Part shown: piece after piece, positions 9,598 to 18,694 of the stretch | Numbering within the stretch: position 1 is the stretch's first letter | Layout of the letters: each line of letters starts with the position of its first letter | Translations under genes and position numbers: made by a program | Notes under the pieces: model-generated | The model's database searches: none | The model's input: the letters and a program-made list of their open reading frames with translations, nothing else | Told to the model about the DNA's origin: nothing | Assembly (NCBI RefSeq): GCF_020514115.1 | Contig: NZ_VTKZ01000003.1 | Coordinates: 124,001 to 188,000 of the forward strand | Source: Synechococcus sp. MU1642 | GTDB lineage: Bacteria > Cyanobacteriota > Cyanobacteriia > PCC-6307 > Cyanobiaceae | Direction of reading: 5' to 3' | DNA: 64,000 bases

Positions 9598-11578
9598 GAA
9601 GAGATGCGGCTGTGCTTTCTGGGCAGGCCAAAAGGAGTGGACCACAGGTCTGCGGATCTACGAGCAGTTCCAGTAGGCCCTGGGATGGGGTTTGGTTGAG
9701 CTGCACCGTGGAGTCCAGCCAGTGCCAGCTGCGTCGATTGGCAGGGGCGAGGCTGCTGGCCAAGCCACTTTCCAGCAGCTCGAGAGCCTGGGGATAGGCA
9801 GGTATGGAGTCGGCAAATAGCTTGACCTGCAGGGGTGCGCTGCTCTGAAGCATTTCCCCTAGATGGCCCAACAGTCCGAAGCCTGTGATGTCCGTGCAGG
9901 CATGGATCTCGTCCCAGTGCGGCCGAAGCTGGTCCAGCAGCCGGTGTTGGCTGCAGGTCATCACCGCAAGGACGCTGTCGATTGCGGCTGGCGGCACCGC
10001 TCCCGCCATGGCAGCGGCAAACAGCACGCCGGTGCCCAGGGGGCGGCTCAAAAGCAGCGCATCCCCCTGTTGAATTCCCCCTTTCCGCCAGGATGTTCCA
10101 TGGCTGCGTCCGTTGACACAAAGTGTTAGTTGGAGCCCCAGTTCCGCCGGTTTGGGCGGATCGCTGCGGGCCTCTAGCGTGTGGCCACCGATCAGAGCTG
10201 CCCCCTGCTCCTGCAGGACCGAGCGCACCCCGGCCAAGGTCTGGGCCAACAGCTCCTGCTGATCCCCACTCTCCAGAGCTGGGAGCGTCACGATGGCTTG
10301 GGCGCTGTCCACAGTGGCCCCGCAGGCCCACAGGTCGGAGCTGGCGTGCAAGGCAGTCAAGCGACCGTTCATCCAGGGATCGCTCAGCAAAGCTGGGAAT
10401 CCATCCACGCTCTGTAGCAACGGCGGTTCTCCGGGAATCTGAGCAGCATCCTCCGGAGATCCACTGATTCCAACCTGTTGGAGCGCTGCTTCGAGAGGCT
10501 GGGCGGGGAGCTTGGCGGCGCAGCCACGGCAGGCCATCGGGGTGTTCGGGGCCATGGCTCCGGCGTCCCGAAATGCTTCGATAAAGCGTTGGTCGATCCG
10601 TCGCTTCCACCGCCAGAGCAGTGCTGATGGACCGAACTGCCAAGCACCCCAACGGGCCCAAGCCCGTCCATGCTGGTCTCCGATGAGCTGCAGGGCCAGA
10701 CGCTGTGGATGCCAGGGGCGTAGGGCACGTTTGCGGCAACGGGCTTCGAGGTTTTGGGCCAGTGGTTGGGCAGCGCGAACGGCCCACACTCCTGATGCAG
10801 GCCGCGGCGCGTTGGAGATCACGGCGCAGTCGCCAGCTGCAAACACGTTGTCGTGTCCTTCCACCTGCAGGAATCGATTGGTGCGCACCCGGCCATCGGG
10901 GTCCACCGGCATCCCACTTGTTTCGATCCAACTGGGCGCCCGACTGCCGGTGCAGCGCAGGCTGGTGCAGCTGTTGCTGTCTCCGTAGGCTTCCACGAGT
11001 TCCACCCGTGCTGTGGCAAGCATCTGGCGCTCCAGAGCTCCCAGTCGCTGAGGGTGGCTCTGCAGTTGCAGTGGGCGTTGGGGCCAGCGGCGACGCAGGG
11101 CAAGCACCACTTCGAGGCCGGCAGACCCTGCCCCCACCACGCGAAAGGGAGTTTCGCTGCTGGGCTCTTGCTCTGCCAGAAAGGCCAGGGCCGGCTCTAG
11201 TGGTTTGATTGCCACTCCTTCAGCGTCGCTGCCGCGGCTGACCGCTCCTACGTCCAAGCTCAGCAGGGCGTAAGGCAGGTCAGGGCGGTCGCTCAACTGC
11301 AGCAACTGCCGTCGCAGATCAACCCCGCAGATCTCTGCCTCCACGAAAGCCACTCCGGCTCGATCGCAGAGGTGACGCAGGTCGATCTCAACGTTTTTCT
11401 GTTGTTCAAGGCCGGCGATCATGGCCGGCACCATTCCGGAGTAGAGCGATGACCCAAGGCGATTGACGAGCACGATGCGTCGATCAGGCCGGTGCTGGGG
11501 CCGCATGGCCCAGCGTTTGAGCAGAAGTGCGTGGCTGTGCCCCCCGCCGGCAAGCACCAGTGCCCTGGCTGATGTCAT
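9545..11578 (-). CDS. selD: FAD-dependent NADH-dehydrogenase-like domain fused to selenophosphate synthetase
   Basis: A 677-residue two-domain fusion. Residues 1 to about 335 are a pyridine-nucleotide disulfide-oxidoreductase fold: LVLAGGGHSHALLLKRW at the N-terminus binds FAD, GAGSAGLEVVLALRRR is the second dinucleotide site and VFAAGDCA is the C-terminal FAD motif. From about residue 349 the protein is SelD, which makes selenophosphate from selenide and ATP: CRGCAAK holds the catalytic cysteine and lysine (Cys, not selenocysteine), followed by QSVDGF and a GGHTLEARSDP segment. The fusion is known in cyanobacteria; the partner domain's substrate is not established. Its start ATG overlaps the galE stop by 4 nt, so the two are co-translated. 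Its 3' end overlaps a doubtful ORF. Confidence 0.92.
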   Translation of the reverse strand: MTSARALVLAGGGHSHALLLKRWAMRPQHRPDRRIVLVNRLGSSLYSGMVPAMIAGLEQQKNVEIDLRHLCDRAGVAFVEAEICGVDLRRQLLQLSDRPDLPYALLSLDVGAVSRGSDAEGVAIKPLEPALAFLAEQEPSSETPFRVVGAGSAGLEVVLALRRRWPQRPLQLQSHPQRLGALERQMLATARVELVEAYGDSNSCTSLRCTGSRAPSWIETSGMPVDPDGRVRTNRFLQVEGHDNVFAAGDCAVISNAPRPASGVWAVRAAQPLAQNLEARCRKRALRPWHPQRLALQLIGDQHGRAWARWGAWQFGPSALLWRWKRRIDQRFIEAFRDAGAMAPNTPMACRGCAAKLPAQPLEAALQQVGISGSPEDAAQIPGEPPLLQSVDGFPALLSDPWMNGRLTALHASSDLWACGATVDSAQAIVTLPALESGDQQELLAQTLAGVRSVLQEQGAALIGGHTLEARSDPPKPAELGLQLTLCVNGRSHGTSWRKGGIQQGDALLLSRPLGTGVLFAAAMAGAVPPAAIDSVLAVMTCSQHRLLDQLRPHWDEIHACTDITGFGLLGHLGEMLQSSAPLQVKLFADSIPAYPQALELLESGLASSLAPANRRSWHWLDSTVQLNQTPSQGLLELLVDPQTCGPLLLACPESTAASLLSEGPWQQIGIAAGGHS

Positions 11579-12636
11579 GCGGATTCCCTGTAGCCCATAG
11601 GGTTGGCCTGCTGCCAGGTCCAGCCATCACGGCAGATGTCACTCAGCGTGCGCTTTGTACGCCAGGAGAGGGTGTTGGCAGCGCGTGTGGGGTCAGCGAT
11701 GGTGATCGCGGCGTCGCCAGGCCGTCGATCGACAAGGGCATAGGGGATGTTTTGGCCGCTGGCGGCGGCGTAGGCGTTGACCACGTCGAGGACACTTTTT
11801 CCAGCGCCGCTGCCGAGGTTGCAAATGAGGTGCTGTGGCCCCTCCTTCAGTAGGCTGTCGAGGGCTGCTTTGTGGCCGTCGGCAAGATCCATTACATGGA
11901 TGTAGTCGCGCACCCCGGTGCCGTCATGGGTCGGCCAGTCGCTGCCAAACACCTGGAGCTGATCGCGACGTCCGACGGCGACCTGGGATACGAAGGGGAA
12001 GAGGTTGTTGGGGAAGCCGAGGGGGTCTTCCCCGATCTGGCCGCTGGGGTGGGCGCCTACGGGGTTGAAGTAGCGAAGGCAAGCGATCCGCCAGGTGTTG
12101 GGAGCACTGGCGTTGAGATCAGCGAGCATTTGTTCAACAGCGGCTTTGGAAAATCCGTAAGGGTTGATTGGTTGAATCGGCGCTGATTCAGGAATGGGGA
12201 CGTCTTTAGGGAAGCCGTAGACCGTGGCGCTGCTGCTGAACACGAGGGTGCAGCAGGCATGGGCCTCCATGGCGGCGAGGAGGGTACGGGATCCGGAGAC
12301 GTTGACATCCCAATAAAGCAGGGGTTTCTGGAAGGACTCGCCAACGGCTTTTAGTCCGGCGAAATGAATGACGGCATCGAAAGGACGATCGTTGGCAGCA
12401 GCATCTGAAAAGAGCTGGTCAAGGGTGTGGGGATTGCGGATGTCCCCGTGCTCGATCTGCAGCCGTGTGCTGTTCAGGGACACGCTGGAGATGGCGGCCA
12501 CCCTGGTGAGGGCTTCTGGAGAGCTGTTGGAGAAGTTGTCGAGGACGAGCAGGTCGTAGCCAGCTTCCAGCAGCACAAGGCAGGTATGACTCCCAATGAA
12601 GCCGGCACCGCCGGTGATGAGGACGCGCCGGCCCAT
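11575..12636 (-). CDS. galE: UDP-glucose 4-epimerase
   Basis: A 353-residue extended short-chain dehydrogenase/reductase that interconverts UDP-glucose and UDP-galactose using bound NAD. The NAD motif GGAGFIGSH sits at residues 8-16, the Ser region FSSSATVYG is present, and the catalytic Tyr-x3-Lys is in NPYGFSKAA. The start was set at ATG 12636 because the Rossmann fold begins there and AAAAGGG precedes it by about 10 nt; the frame continues upstream without homology. The stop overlaps the selD fusion start (ATGA), giving a galE-selD operon with no obvious functional link. It supplies galactose donors for the glycan genes elsewhere in the window. Confidence 0.94.
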   Translation of the reverse strand: MGRRVLITGGAGFIGSHTCLVLLEAGYDLLVLDNFSNSSPEALTRVAAISSVSLNSTRLQIEHGDIRNPHTLDQLFSDAAANDRPFDAVIHFAGLKAVGESFQKPLLYWDVNVSGSRTLLAAMEAHACCTLVFSSSATVYGFPKDVPIPESAPIQPINPYGFSKAAVEQMLADLNASAPNTWRIACLRYFNPVGAHPSGQIGEDPLGFPNNLFPFVSQVAVGRRDQLQVFGSDWPTHDGTGVRDYIHVMDLADGHKAALDSLLKEGPQHLICNLGSGAGKSVLDVVNAYAAASGQNIPYALVDRRPGDAAITIADPTRAANTLSWRTKRTLSDICRDGWTWQQANPMGYRESA

Positions 12637-12754
12637 GTCGTCAACCCTTTTGATCTGATGATTCTGAATCAGCTTGCATGCAAAAGGCTGACGCCTTAAG
12701 CGATTCAACCTAGTTTTCGCCCATTGCACCGGGCTTGTGAACAGCGGAACAGTG

Positions 12755-13087
12755 GTTCCGGTGTTTCAGCTCTCTGCTTGCCACGCCTATCTCACTTACC
12801 CCTTTGTGATGAGCTGGAGCTTGCTCGAAGCTATGGGCTGTGGTGGTCTCTGACACGGCTCCAGTGCGGGAAGTCGTTCGTCACGGCCAGAACGGTTTGT
12901 TGCTGGATTTCTTCTCGCCAACCGATTTGCCGCGTCGGTGGTGGAGCTGCTCAACGATCTTCAGCGTGCTGCTGGCTTTGGACCGGCTGCACGTGAGAGC
13001 GTCGAACGCACCTATGAACTGAATGACTGCTTCACCCGACAGCTGGCCTTGATGGATCTGGTGGCGAGCCGCAGCATCGTGGCCTGA
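12755..13087 (+). pseudogene. Decayed group 1 glycosyltransferase, C-terminal remnant with two frameshifts
   Basis: Three consecutive frame segments read as one GT4 C-terminus. Bases 12755-12840 give VPVFQLSACHAYLTYPF, then SWSLLEAMGCGG, and hit a stop. A frame change leads into VVSDTAPVREVVRHGQNGLL through DFFSPTDL (about 12840-12929). A second change near 12930 gives ASVVELLNDLQRAAG to the stop at 13085. The E-x7-E donor-site region and the following helices are recognisable, but the N-terminal domain is absent and no single frame covers the rest. It lies between galE and hisS, next to nucleotide-sugar genes, and suggests an older glycan locus here. Sequencing error could explain one frame change but not the missing N-terminus. 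Confidence 0.75.
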
Positions 13088-13128
13088 GGTCACCCGGCAG
13101 ACTGGGCCGCTGTACCTGCATCCCGCAC

Positions 13129-14421
13129 GTGAGTCAGCTCCAGAGCCTGAGGGGCATGGTGGATTTGCTGCCGGAGGCGCTTCAGCGTTGGCAGGCGGTG
13201 GAAGCCATGGCGCGGGAGCATTTCCAGCGGTCCGGGTTCGGCGAAATTCGAACGCCGCTCTTAGAGACGACGGATCTGTTTGGCCGTGGCATCGGTGAGG
13301 GCACCGATGTGGTGGGCAAGGAGATGTACAGCTTTCAGGACCGGGGCGATCGCTCCTGCACCTTGCGGCCTGAAGGCACTGCATCCGTGGTGCGTGCTGC
13401 CCTCCAGCACGGCTTGCTGAGTCAGGGTGCCCAGAAGCTTTGGTATGCCGGTCCGATGTTTCGCTACGAGCGCCCTCAGGCAGGGCGGCAGCGGCAGTTT
13501 CATCAGATCGGGGTTGAGTGGCTTGGGGCGGAGCGGGCTCGCAGCGATGTTGAGGTGATTGCGCTGGCCTGGGATCTTCTGGCCAGCCTTGGTGTGGGGG
13601 GCTTGCAGCTGGAACTGAACAGTCTTGGAACAGCGGAGGATCGTCACGACTACCGCAACGCTCTAGTTGCTTGGCTTGAGCAGCGGTCTGAGGCTCTCGA
13701 TCCAGATTCCCAGGCGCGCCTGAGCACCAATCCGTTACGGATTTTGGATTCCAAAAACAAGGACACCCAGGCACTTTTGGAGGATGCTCCAACCCTGGCG
13801 GATGCCCTTGCTGATGCCAGCCGTGAGCGTTTTGAGGAGGTGCAGCGAGGTTTGACTACCCTGGGGATTCCTTTCCGGCTTAATCCGCGATTGGTGCGGG
13901 GTTTGGACTACTACAGCCATACAGCTTTTGAGATCACCAGCGATCAACTCGGAGCCCAGGCCACCGTTTGTGGTGGTGGTCGTTATGACGGTTTGATCAG
14001 CCAGCTGGGAGGCCCTCAGACCCCCGCCATTGGTTGGGCCTTGGGCATGGAGCGGTTGTTGCTGGTGTTGGAGGCCGCGGCGCAGGCAGATCCCAATGGA
14101 CCGGCGGCACGCCTTGCTGTCATACCTATCCCTGATGCCTATCTGGTGAACCGTGGAGAACGGGCCGAAACCGTTGGGCTGTCTCTGGCCCGTTCGTTGC
14201 GGCAGCAAGGCCTGACGGTTGAGCTGGATGGTTCAGGCTCCGCCTTCGGCAAACAGTTCAAGCGGGCGGATCGCAGCTGTGCTCGCTGGGCTCTGGTGCT
14301 GGGGGATGAGGAGGTAGAGCGGGGTGAGGTGCGGTTGAAGCCATTGCAGCAGCAGGGAGAGGAGGTCACTGTTGCGCTGAGTGGAATCGCCGCAATCGTG
14401 GAGACACTGCGCACCTATTGA
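13129..14421 (+). CDS. hisS: Histidyl-tRNA synthetase
   Basis: A 430-residue class II aminoacyl-tRNA synthetase charging tRNA-His. Motif 2 is in [19 protein letters not shown], the histidine-specific motifs are [14 protein letters not shown] and GGGRYDGL, and motif 3 is ALGMERLL. The C-terminal anticodon-binding domain covers about residues 330-430. Length is standard. The start is GTG 13129; the protein begins [15 protein letters not shown], matching the usual N-terminus leading to a GxxDLLP segment. The stop at 14421 is followed after 2 nt by the next start, so hisS probably heads the nucleotide-sugar operon downstream. Confidence 0.97.
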   Translation: MSQLQSLRGMVDLLPEALQRWQAVEAMAREHFQRSGFGEIRTPLLETTDLFGRGIGEGTDVVGKEMYSFQDRGDRSCTLRPEGTASVVRAALQHGLLSQGAQKLWYAGPMFRYERPQAGRQRQFHQIGVEWLGAERARSDVEVIALAWDLLASLGVGGLQLELNSLGTAEDRHDYRNALVAWLEQRSEALDPDSQARLSTNPLRILDSKNKDTQALLEDAPTLADALADASRERFEEVQRGLTTLGIPFRLNPRLVRGLDYYSHTAFEITSDQLGAQATVCGGGRYDGLISQLGGPQTPAIGWALGMERLLLVLEAAAQADPNGPAARLAVIPIPDAYLVNRGERAETVGLSLARSLRQQGLTVELDGSGSAFGKQFKRADRSCARWALVLGDEEVERGEVRLKPLQQQGEEVTVALSGIAAIVETLRTY

Positions 14422-14423
14422 AC

Positions 14424-15374
14424 ATGCAGATCAATCTGGTTACTGGAGGTGCTGGGTTTCTTGGCTCCCATCTGATCGACCGGCTGATGGAGTCCGGAGA
14501 GGAAGTGATTTGCCTCGACAACTATTTCACCGGGCGCAAGGCCAACATCGCCCATTGGATCGGTCATCCCCGTTTTGAGCTGATCCGTCACGACGTCACG
14601 GAGCCGATCAAGTTGGAGGTGGATCGGATCTGGCACTTGGCCTGCCCGGCCTCTCCGGTGAACTACCAGTTCAATCCCGTCAAGACCGCTAAAACCAGTT
14701 TTCTCGGTACTTACAACATGCTGGGGCTGGCCCGGCGGGTGGGAGCGCGGTTGTTGCTTGCAAGCACCAGTGAGGTCTATGGCGATCCGGAGGTGCATCC
14801 CCAGCCGGAGAGCTACCGCGGCTGTGTGAACCCGATCGGCATCCGTAGTTGCTACGACGAGGGCAAGCGCATCGCCGAGACCCTCTGCTTTGACTACCAG
14901 CGTATGAGTGGTGTGGAAGTGCGGGTGATGCGGATTTTCAACACTTATGGACCGCGAATGCTGCCTGAAGATGGCCGCGTGGTGAGCAACTTCATCGTTC
15001 AAGCTTTGCGGGCTCAACCCTTGACGCTCTACGGGGATGGGTCCCAGACCCGATCGTTCTGCTATGTGAGCGACTTGATCGAGGGAATGATTCGCCTGAT
15101 GAATGGAACCCATACGGGACCAATGAACATTGGCAATCCGGATGAATTCACCATCCGTCAGCTTGCTGAGCTGGTGCGCGCTCGGATCAACCCGGCTTTG
15201 CCGTTGATCGAGAAACCGTTGCCTGAGGATGATCCGATGCAGCGCAAGCCGAAGATCGATTTGGCTCGCGAGCAGTTGGAGTGGCAGCCGACTGTGTCAC
15301 TGGAGCAGGGCTTAGACCCGACGATCGATTCGTTCCGTAGGGTCCTTGCACTACGAGATCAGCCTGAGGCGTGA
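14424..15374 (+). CDS. UDP-glucuronate decarboxylase (UDP-xylose synthase)
   Basis: A 316-residue extended SDR enzyme. The N-terminal [11 protein letters not shown] binds [17 protein letters not shown] and the Tyr-x3-Lys in SCYDEGKR are diagnostic of UDP-xylose synthases, as are the IRHDVTEPI and [10 protein letters not shown] segments. It converts UDP-glucuronate to UDP-xylose in the cytoplasm. ATG 14424 is preferred to the TTG 6 nt upstream, which overlaps the hisS stop. The stop overlaps the UDP-glucose dehydrogenase start by 4 nt; that enzyme makes its substrate, so the pair forms a complete route from UDP-glucose to UDP-xylose. Confidence 0.92.
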   Translation: MQINLVTGGAGFLGSHLIDRLMESGEEVICLDNYFTGRKANIAHWIGHPRFELIRHDVTEPIKLEVDRIWHLACPASPVNYQFNPVKTAKTSFLGTYNMLGLARRVGARLLLASTSEVYGDPEVHPQPESYRGCVNPIGIRSCYDEGKRIAETLCFDYQRMSGVEVRVMRIFNTYGPRMLPEDGRVVSNFIVQALRAQPLTLYGDGSQTRSFCYVSDLIEGMIRLMNGTHTGPMNIGNPDEFTIRQLAELVRARINPALPLIEKPLPEDDPMQRKPKIDLAREQLEWQPTVSLEQGLDPTIDSFRRVLALRDQPEA

Positions 15375-16774
15375 CGATTCAACGCATTTGCTGCATTGGT
15401 GCTGGCTACGTGGGCGGCCCAACCATGGCGGTGATTGCGGATCGTTGTCCTCAGGTGCAGGTCACGGTGGTGGATCTCAACCAGGCTCGGATTGATGCCT
15501 GGAACGATCCAGACTTGAGCCGACTGCCGGTGTATGAGCCTGGCCTGGATGACGTGGTGGGCCGCGCCCGTTGGCGCAATCTCAGCTTTTCCACGGCCGT
15601 GGAAGCCGCGATTGCGGATGCCGACATGGTGTTCATCTCGGTGAACACACCCACAAAGACGAAAGGACTGGGGGCGGGCCAGGCCAGTGACCTGCGCTGG
15701 GTGGAGGCCTGCGCACGCACCGTGGCCCAGGCGGCCAAAGGCCACACGATCGTGGTGGAGAAGAGCACCCTGCCGGTGCGCACGGCGGCTGCGATCAAAA
15801 CCATCCTGGAAGCGGCATGTGACGGAGAGGATCAACGCACGTTCTCAGTGCTGTCCAATCCCGAGTTCTTGGCAGAGGGAACGGCCATTCGCGATCTGGA
15901 AGCCCCAGACCGTGTGTTGATCGGTGGTGACGATTCGACCTCCATTGATGCCCTTGCAGCGATCTACGCCCATTGGGTTCCGCAGCAGCAGATCCTGCGC
16001 ACCAACCTTTGGAGCAGCGAGCTCTCCAAACTCACCGCCAATGCCTTCCTGGCTCAGCGGATCAGCTCGATCAACTCGATTGCTGCTTTTTGCGAGGCCA
16101 GCGGCGCAGACGTGCGTGAGGTGGCCCGGGCGATTGGCACCGACAGACGGATTGGCCCGAAATTCCTCAATGCCGGGCCAGGTTTCGGTGGCAGCTGTTT
16201 CCAGAAGGACATCCTCAATCTGGTGTATCTCTGCCGGCATTTCGGCTTGCCCGAGGTGGCGGATTACTGGGAGAGCGTGGTGGCGTTGAACACCTGGCAA
16301 CAGCACCGCATTGCTCGATTGGTTGTGCAGAAGCTGTTCGGCACGGTGACAGGGAAGCGGTTGGCGATTCTTGGCTTTGCTTTCAAGGCTGACACCAACG
16401 ACACTCGTGAGGCCCCGGCGATTTGCATCTGCCGCGATCTTCTCGAGGAGGGCGCACAACTCGTCATCCACGATCCCAAGGTGGCGGCCGATCAGATAGC
16501 TCGGGATCTGAATCAGGAGCCGGCCTCTGAGGTGGATCGGCTGAGTGGAACCGGCAGTTGGGCTGAGGCCGGAAGCGTTGAGGATGCCGTGATGGGTGCT
16601 GATGCCGTGCTGGTGCTCACGGAATGGCAGCACTACCGCGATCTCAATTGGCAGGCTCTGGCCGTTCGGATGCGTAAGCCGGCCTGGGTCTTTGATGCCA
16701 GGGCTGTCGCCGATCCTGTCCAGATCAAAGCCGCTGGCCTCAGCCTATGGCGCGTTGGCGATGGAGAGGGTTGA
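15371..16774 (+). CDS. ugd: UDP-glucose 6-dehydrogenase
   Basis: A 467-residue enzyme oxidising UDP-glucose to UDP-glucuronate with two NAD. The N-terminal NAD motif is [11 protein letters not shown], the catalytic cysteine lies in [10 protein letters not shown] (near residue 276), and [19 protein letters not shown] and [14 protein letters not shown] are family hallmarks. The insert [18 protein letters not shown] and the length resemble the animal/plant-like UGD subgroup more than the shorter bacterial type. The GTG start overlaps the upstream stop (GTGA), and the TGA stop shares one base with the next ATG, so the three sugar genes are translationally coupled. Confidence 0.95.
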   Translation: MTIQRICCIGAGYVGGPTMAVIADRCPQVQVTVVDLNQARIDAWNDPDLSRLPVYEPGLDDVVGRARWRNLSFSTAVEAAIADADMVFISVNTPTKTKGLGAGQASDLRWVEACARTVAQAAKGHTIVVEKSTLPVRTAAAIKTILEAACDGEDQRTFSVLSNPEFLAEGTAIRDLEAPDRVLIGGDDSTSIDALAAIYAHWVPQQQILRTNLWSSELSKLTANAFLAQRISSINSIAAFCEASGADVREVARAIGTDRRIGPKFLNAGPGFGGSCFQKDILNLVYLCRHFGLPEVADYWESVVALNTWQQHRIARLVVQKLFGTVTGKRLAILGFAFKADTNDTREAPAICICRDLLEEGAQLVIHDPKVAADQIARDLNQEPASEVDRLSGTGSWAEAGSVEDAVMGADAVLVLTEWQHYRDLNWQALAVRMRKPAWVFDARAVADPVQIKAAGLSLWRVGDGEG

Positions 16775-17796
16775 TGGCACGCACCGTCCTGGTCACCGGA
16801 GCTGCTGGTTTCATCGGAGCTGCCTTGAGTCAGCGTTTGCTTCAGCAGGGAGACAGGGTTGTCGGTCTCGACAACCTGAACGACTATTACGATCCAACCT
16901 TGAAGCAAGCGAGGCTGCGTCAGATCGAGGCGATCGGCTCAGGAGATGCTTGGCGTTTCGCAGAAATGGCTCTGGAGGACGGCGAGGCCCTGATGGCGTT
17001 GTTCGCTGCTGAGAAGCCGGAGGTGGTTGTGAACCTCGCCGCTCAGGCCGGGGTTCGTTACTCCTTGGAGAACCCAGCGGCCTACATCCAAAGCAACCTG
17101 GTGGGCTTTGGCCATCTGCTGCAAGGTTGCCGCCACCACGGCACCCAAAACCTCGTCTATGCCTCGAGCAGTTCGGTGTATGGCGGAAACCGCAATCTGC
17201 CTTTTCATGAGCAGCAGCCGGTGAACCATCCGGTGAGCCTCTACGCCGCTAGCAAGAAGGCCAATGAGCTAATGGCGCACACTTACAGCCATCTATATGG
17301 CTTGCCGGCGACCGGCCTGAGGTTTTTCACGGTGTATGGCCCCTGGGGCCGCCCCGACATGGCCCCGATGCTCTTTGCACACGCCATTTTGTCGGGTGAA
17401 CCGATCAAAGTGTTTAACCACGGCAAAATGCAGCGGGATTTCACCTACATCGATGACATCGTAGAAGGGGTGCTGCGTTGCTGTGACAAGCCAGCAACTG
17501 CAAATCCGGAGTTTGATCCACTTCAGCCTGACCCTGCGACTGCGGCAGCACGGCATCGGGTTTTCAACATTGGCAACAGCCAGCCAATTGAGCTTTTGCG
17601 CTTCATCGAAGTGATGGAACAGGCCCTTGGCCGAGAGGCAATCAAGGATTTTCAGTCGATGCAGCCTGGTGATATGGTCGCGACCGCTGCGGACACAACT
17701 GCTTTGGAGCAATGGGTGGGTTTCAAGCCATCCACCTCCATTGAGACAGGGGTGGATGCGTTTGCTCGCTGGTACCGCGACTACTTCTACGTTTGA
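16774..17796 (+). CDS. UDP-glucuronate 4-epimerase
   Basis: A 340-residue extended SDR enzyme. TGAAGFIGAALSQRLL binds NAD; the segment GLDNLNDYYDPTLKQARL is typical of the CapI/LpsL/GAE group that epimerises UDP-glucuronate to UDP-galacturonate, and SSSSVYGGN plus YAASKKANE give the Ser and Tyr-x3-Lys catalytic residues. ATG 16774 shares its first base with the ugd stop and is preferred to the in-frame ATG at 16747, which would extend the protein into the ugd frame. It is the last gene of the operon, and the strong hairpin at 17844 follows. The operon yields UDP-GlcA, UDP-Xyl and UDP-GalA for acidic glycans. Confidence 0.9.
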   Translation: MARTVLVTGAAGFIGAALSQRLLQQGDRVVGLDNLNDYYDPTLKQARLRQIEAIGSGDAWRFAEMALEDGEALMALFAAEKPEVVVNLAAQAGVRYSLENPAAYIQSNLVGFGHLLQGCRHHGTQNLVYASSSSVYGGNRNLPFHEQQPVNHPVSLYAASKKANELMAHTYSHLYGLPATGLRFFTVYGPWGRPDMAPMLFAHAILSGEPIKVFNHGKMQRDFTYIDDIVEGVLRCCDKPATANPEFDPLQPDPATAAARHRVFNIGNSQPIELLRFIEVMEQALGREAIKDFQSMQPGDMVATAADTTALEQWVGFKPSTSIETGVDAFARWYRDYFYV

Positions 17797-17843
17797 ACGA
17801 GGACGTCTGCACTCCACTTAGAGACAGATGGTATCGGCCACAG

Positions 17844-17871
17844 AAAAACCGGTCATGAAGACCGGTTTTTT
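17844..17871 (+). terminator. Bidirectional intrinsic terminator between sugar operon and psbJ
   Basis: A perfect stem AAAAACCGGTC / GACCGGTTTTT with a 5-nt loop ATGAA. Read rightward it ends in a run of six T and can stop the UDP-sugar operon 47 bp after its last stop codon. Read leftward the flanking A-run becomes a T-run, so it can also end the psbEFLJ transcript that converges from the right. Confidence 0.85.
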
Positions 17872-17891
17872 GCTTCTTCTTTAAGAATCAA

Positions 17892-18092
17892 TCAGGCGGA
17901 ACCAACGCCAGTGTATGACCCGTAGAAGAACAAGCCCACAACGAACAGAACAGCCATCCCTCCTGCAGTGGCGACCAGCCAAAGAGGAAGAACGCCTTCA
18001 GTCCAGCGGCTTTTCCAGGGCACAGCCGGTGTGCCATCAGGATTGCGATCGGGAATGCGACCGTCGGGATATGGAGATTTTTTTCCGCTCAT
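17892..18092 (-). CDS. psbJ: Photosystem II protein J
   Basis: A 66-residue protein with a soluble N-terminus ([20 protein letters not shown]) and one membrane helix ([21 protein letters not shown]), ending [11 protein letters not shown]. This is PsbJ, a single-span subunit near cytochrome b559 that influences plastoquinone exchange and assembly. Marine picocyanobacterial PsbJ has the longer N-terminus seen here. ATG 18092 was chosen because homology begins there; the frame continues upstream into psbL without meaning. It is the last gene of psbEFLJ, 10 bp after psbL. Confidence 0.95.
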   Translation of the reverse strand: MSGKKSPYPDGRIPDRNPDGTPAVPWKSRWTEGVLPLWLVATAGGMAVLFVVGLFFYGSYTGVGSA

Positions 18093-18102
18093 CGAATAAT
18101 CC

Positions 18103-18222
18103 TCAGTTAAAGAAGTAGCTGGACATGAGAACGCCGGTAACGAAGACGAATAGCAGGCCCAAGTACAGGCTGGTGCGGTTGAGCTCAACCGGAAGGTTGT
18201 TGGGATTGGGATTGCGTTCCAT
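18103..18222 (-). CDS. psbL: Photosystem II protein L
   Basis: Exactly 39 residues, [20 protein letters not shown] followed by one membrane helix and ending SSYFFN. This is PsbL, a highly conserved subunit at the PSII monomer interface needed for QA function and dimer stability. ATG 18222 gives the universal N-terminus, and the frame upstream is not conserved. It lies 8 bp after psbF and 10 bp before psbJ in the standard psbE-F-L-J order. Confidence 0.97.
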   Translation of the reverse strand: MERNPNPNNLPVELNRTSLYLGLLFVFVTGVLMSSYFFN

Positions 18223-18230
18223 GGGTCGGA

Positions 18231-18371
18231 TCAGCGGCGGATGAACTGCATCGCGCCGAGGGCGCCAAGGAAAAACACCGTCGGGATGCCGAGGGTGTGC
18301 AAAGCCAGCCAACGCACCGTGAAGATCGGATAGTTGCGTGGCGTCGTGGCGACGGGAGGAGCTTGTGTCAT
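18231..18371 (-). CDS. psbF: Cytochrome b559 subunit beta
   Basis: A 46-residue single-span protein, [20 protein letters not shown] then [20 protein letters not shown] and MQFIRR. The histidine in WLALH (residue 25) is the axial haem ligand, paired with that of PsbE. It is part of the PSII core. The gene sits 3 bp after the psbE stop and 8 bp before psbL, so the four genes form one message. Start and stop were read directly on the minus strand. Confidence 0.97.
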   Translation of the reverse strand: MTQAPPVATTPRNYPIFTVRWLALHTLGIPTVFFLGALGAMQFIRR

Positions 18372-18374
18372 GAC

Positions 18375-18623
18375 TTATTTCAGACGGATGTCGAGATCAG
18401 ACTTGCCTTCATAGCGCTGGCTCACCACGGGAGCCTTGCTCTCAGATGCTTGAAAATAAGCATCGGGGCGAGGGGTACCGAAAGCGTCGTAGGCGAGGCC
18501 GGTGGACACGAACAGGAAGCCTGCCAAAAAGATGGAAGGCAGTGTCACGGCGTGTATAACCCAGTAACGGATGCTCGTGATGATTTCGAAGAACGGGCGT
18601 TCTCCTGTTGAGCCGGCGGCCAT
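18375..18623 (-). CDS. psbE: Cytochrome b559 subunit alpha
   Basis: Eighty-two residues, the standard PsbE length. The helix segment contains [17 protein letters not shown], where His23 is the haem ligand, and the lumenal tail has [10 protein letters not shown] and [11 protein letters not shown]. PsbE and PsbF together bind the haem of cytochrome b559, needed for PSII assembly and photoprotective electron flow. First gene of psbEFLJ, about 70 bp downstream of ycf48, in the conserved rubA-ycf48-psbEFLJ cluster. Confidence 0.97.
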   Translation of the reverse strand: MAAGSTGERPFFEIITSIRYWVIHAVTLPSIFLAGFLFVSTGLAYDAFGTPRPDAYFQASESKAPVVSQRYEGKSDLDIRLK

Positions 18624-18694
18624 AGCTTTGGGCGTGTCAGAACATAGATCTTAGGAGGTGGCTCTGGCGAGCTGAGGCTGAGGCGGTACCTCAG

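Noticed and set aside
9549-10931. 460-codon overlapping frame within the selD fusion gene
   Set aside because: Composition is Pro/Arg/Gly/Ser-rich without motifs, and the other frame on the same strand encodes an intact two-domain enzyme.
12881-13792. 303-codon antisense ORF across the pseudogene and hisS
   Set aside because: Shadow of hisS with Pro/Ala/Arg-rich composition; hisS motifs are complete.
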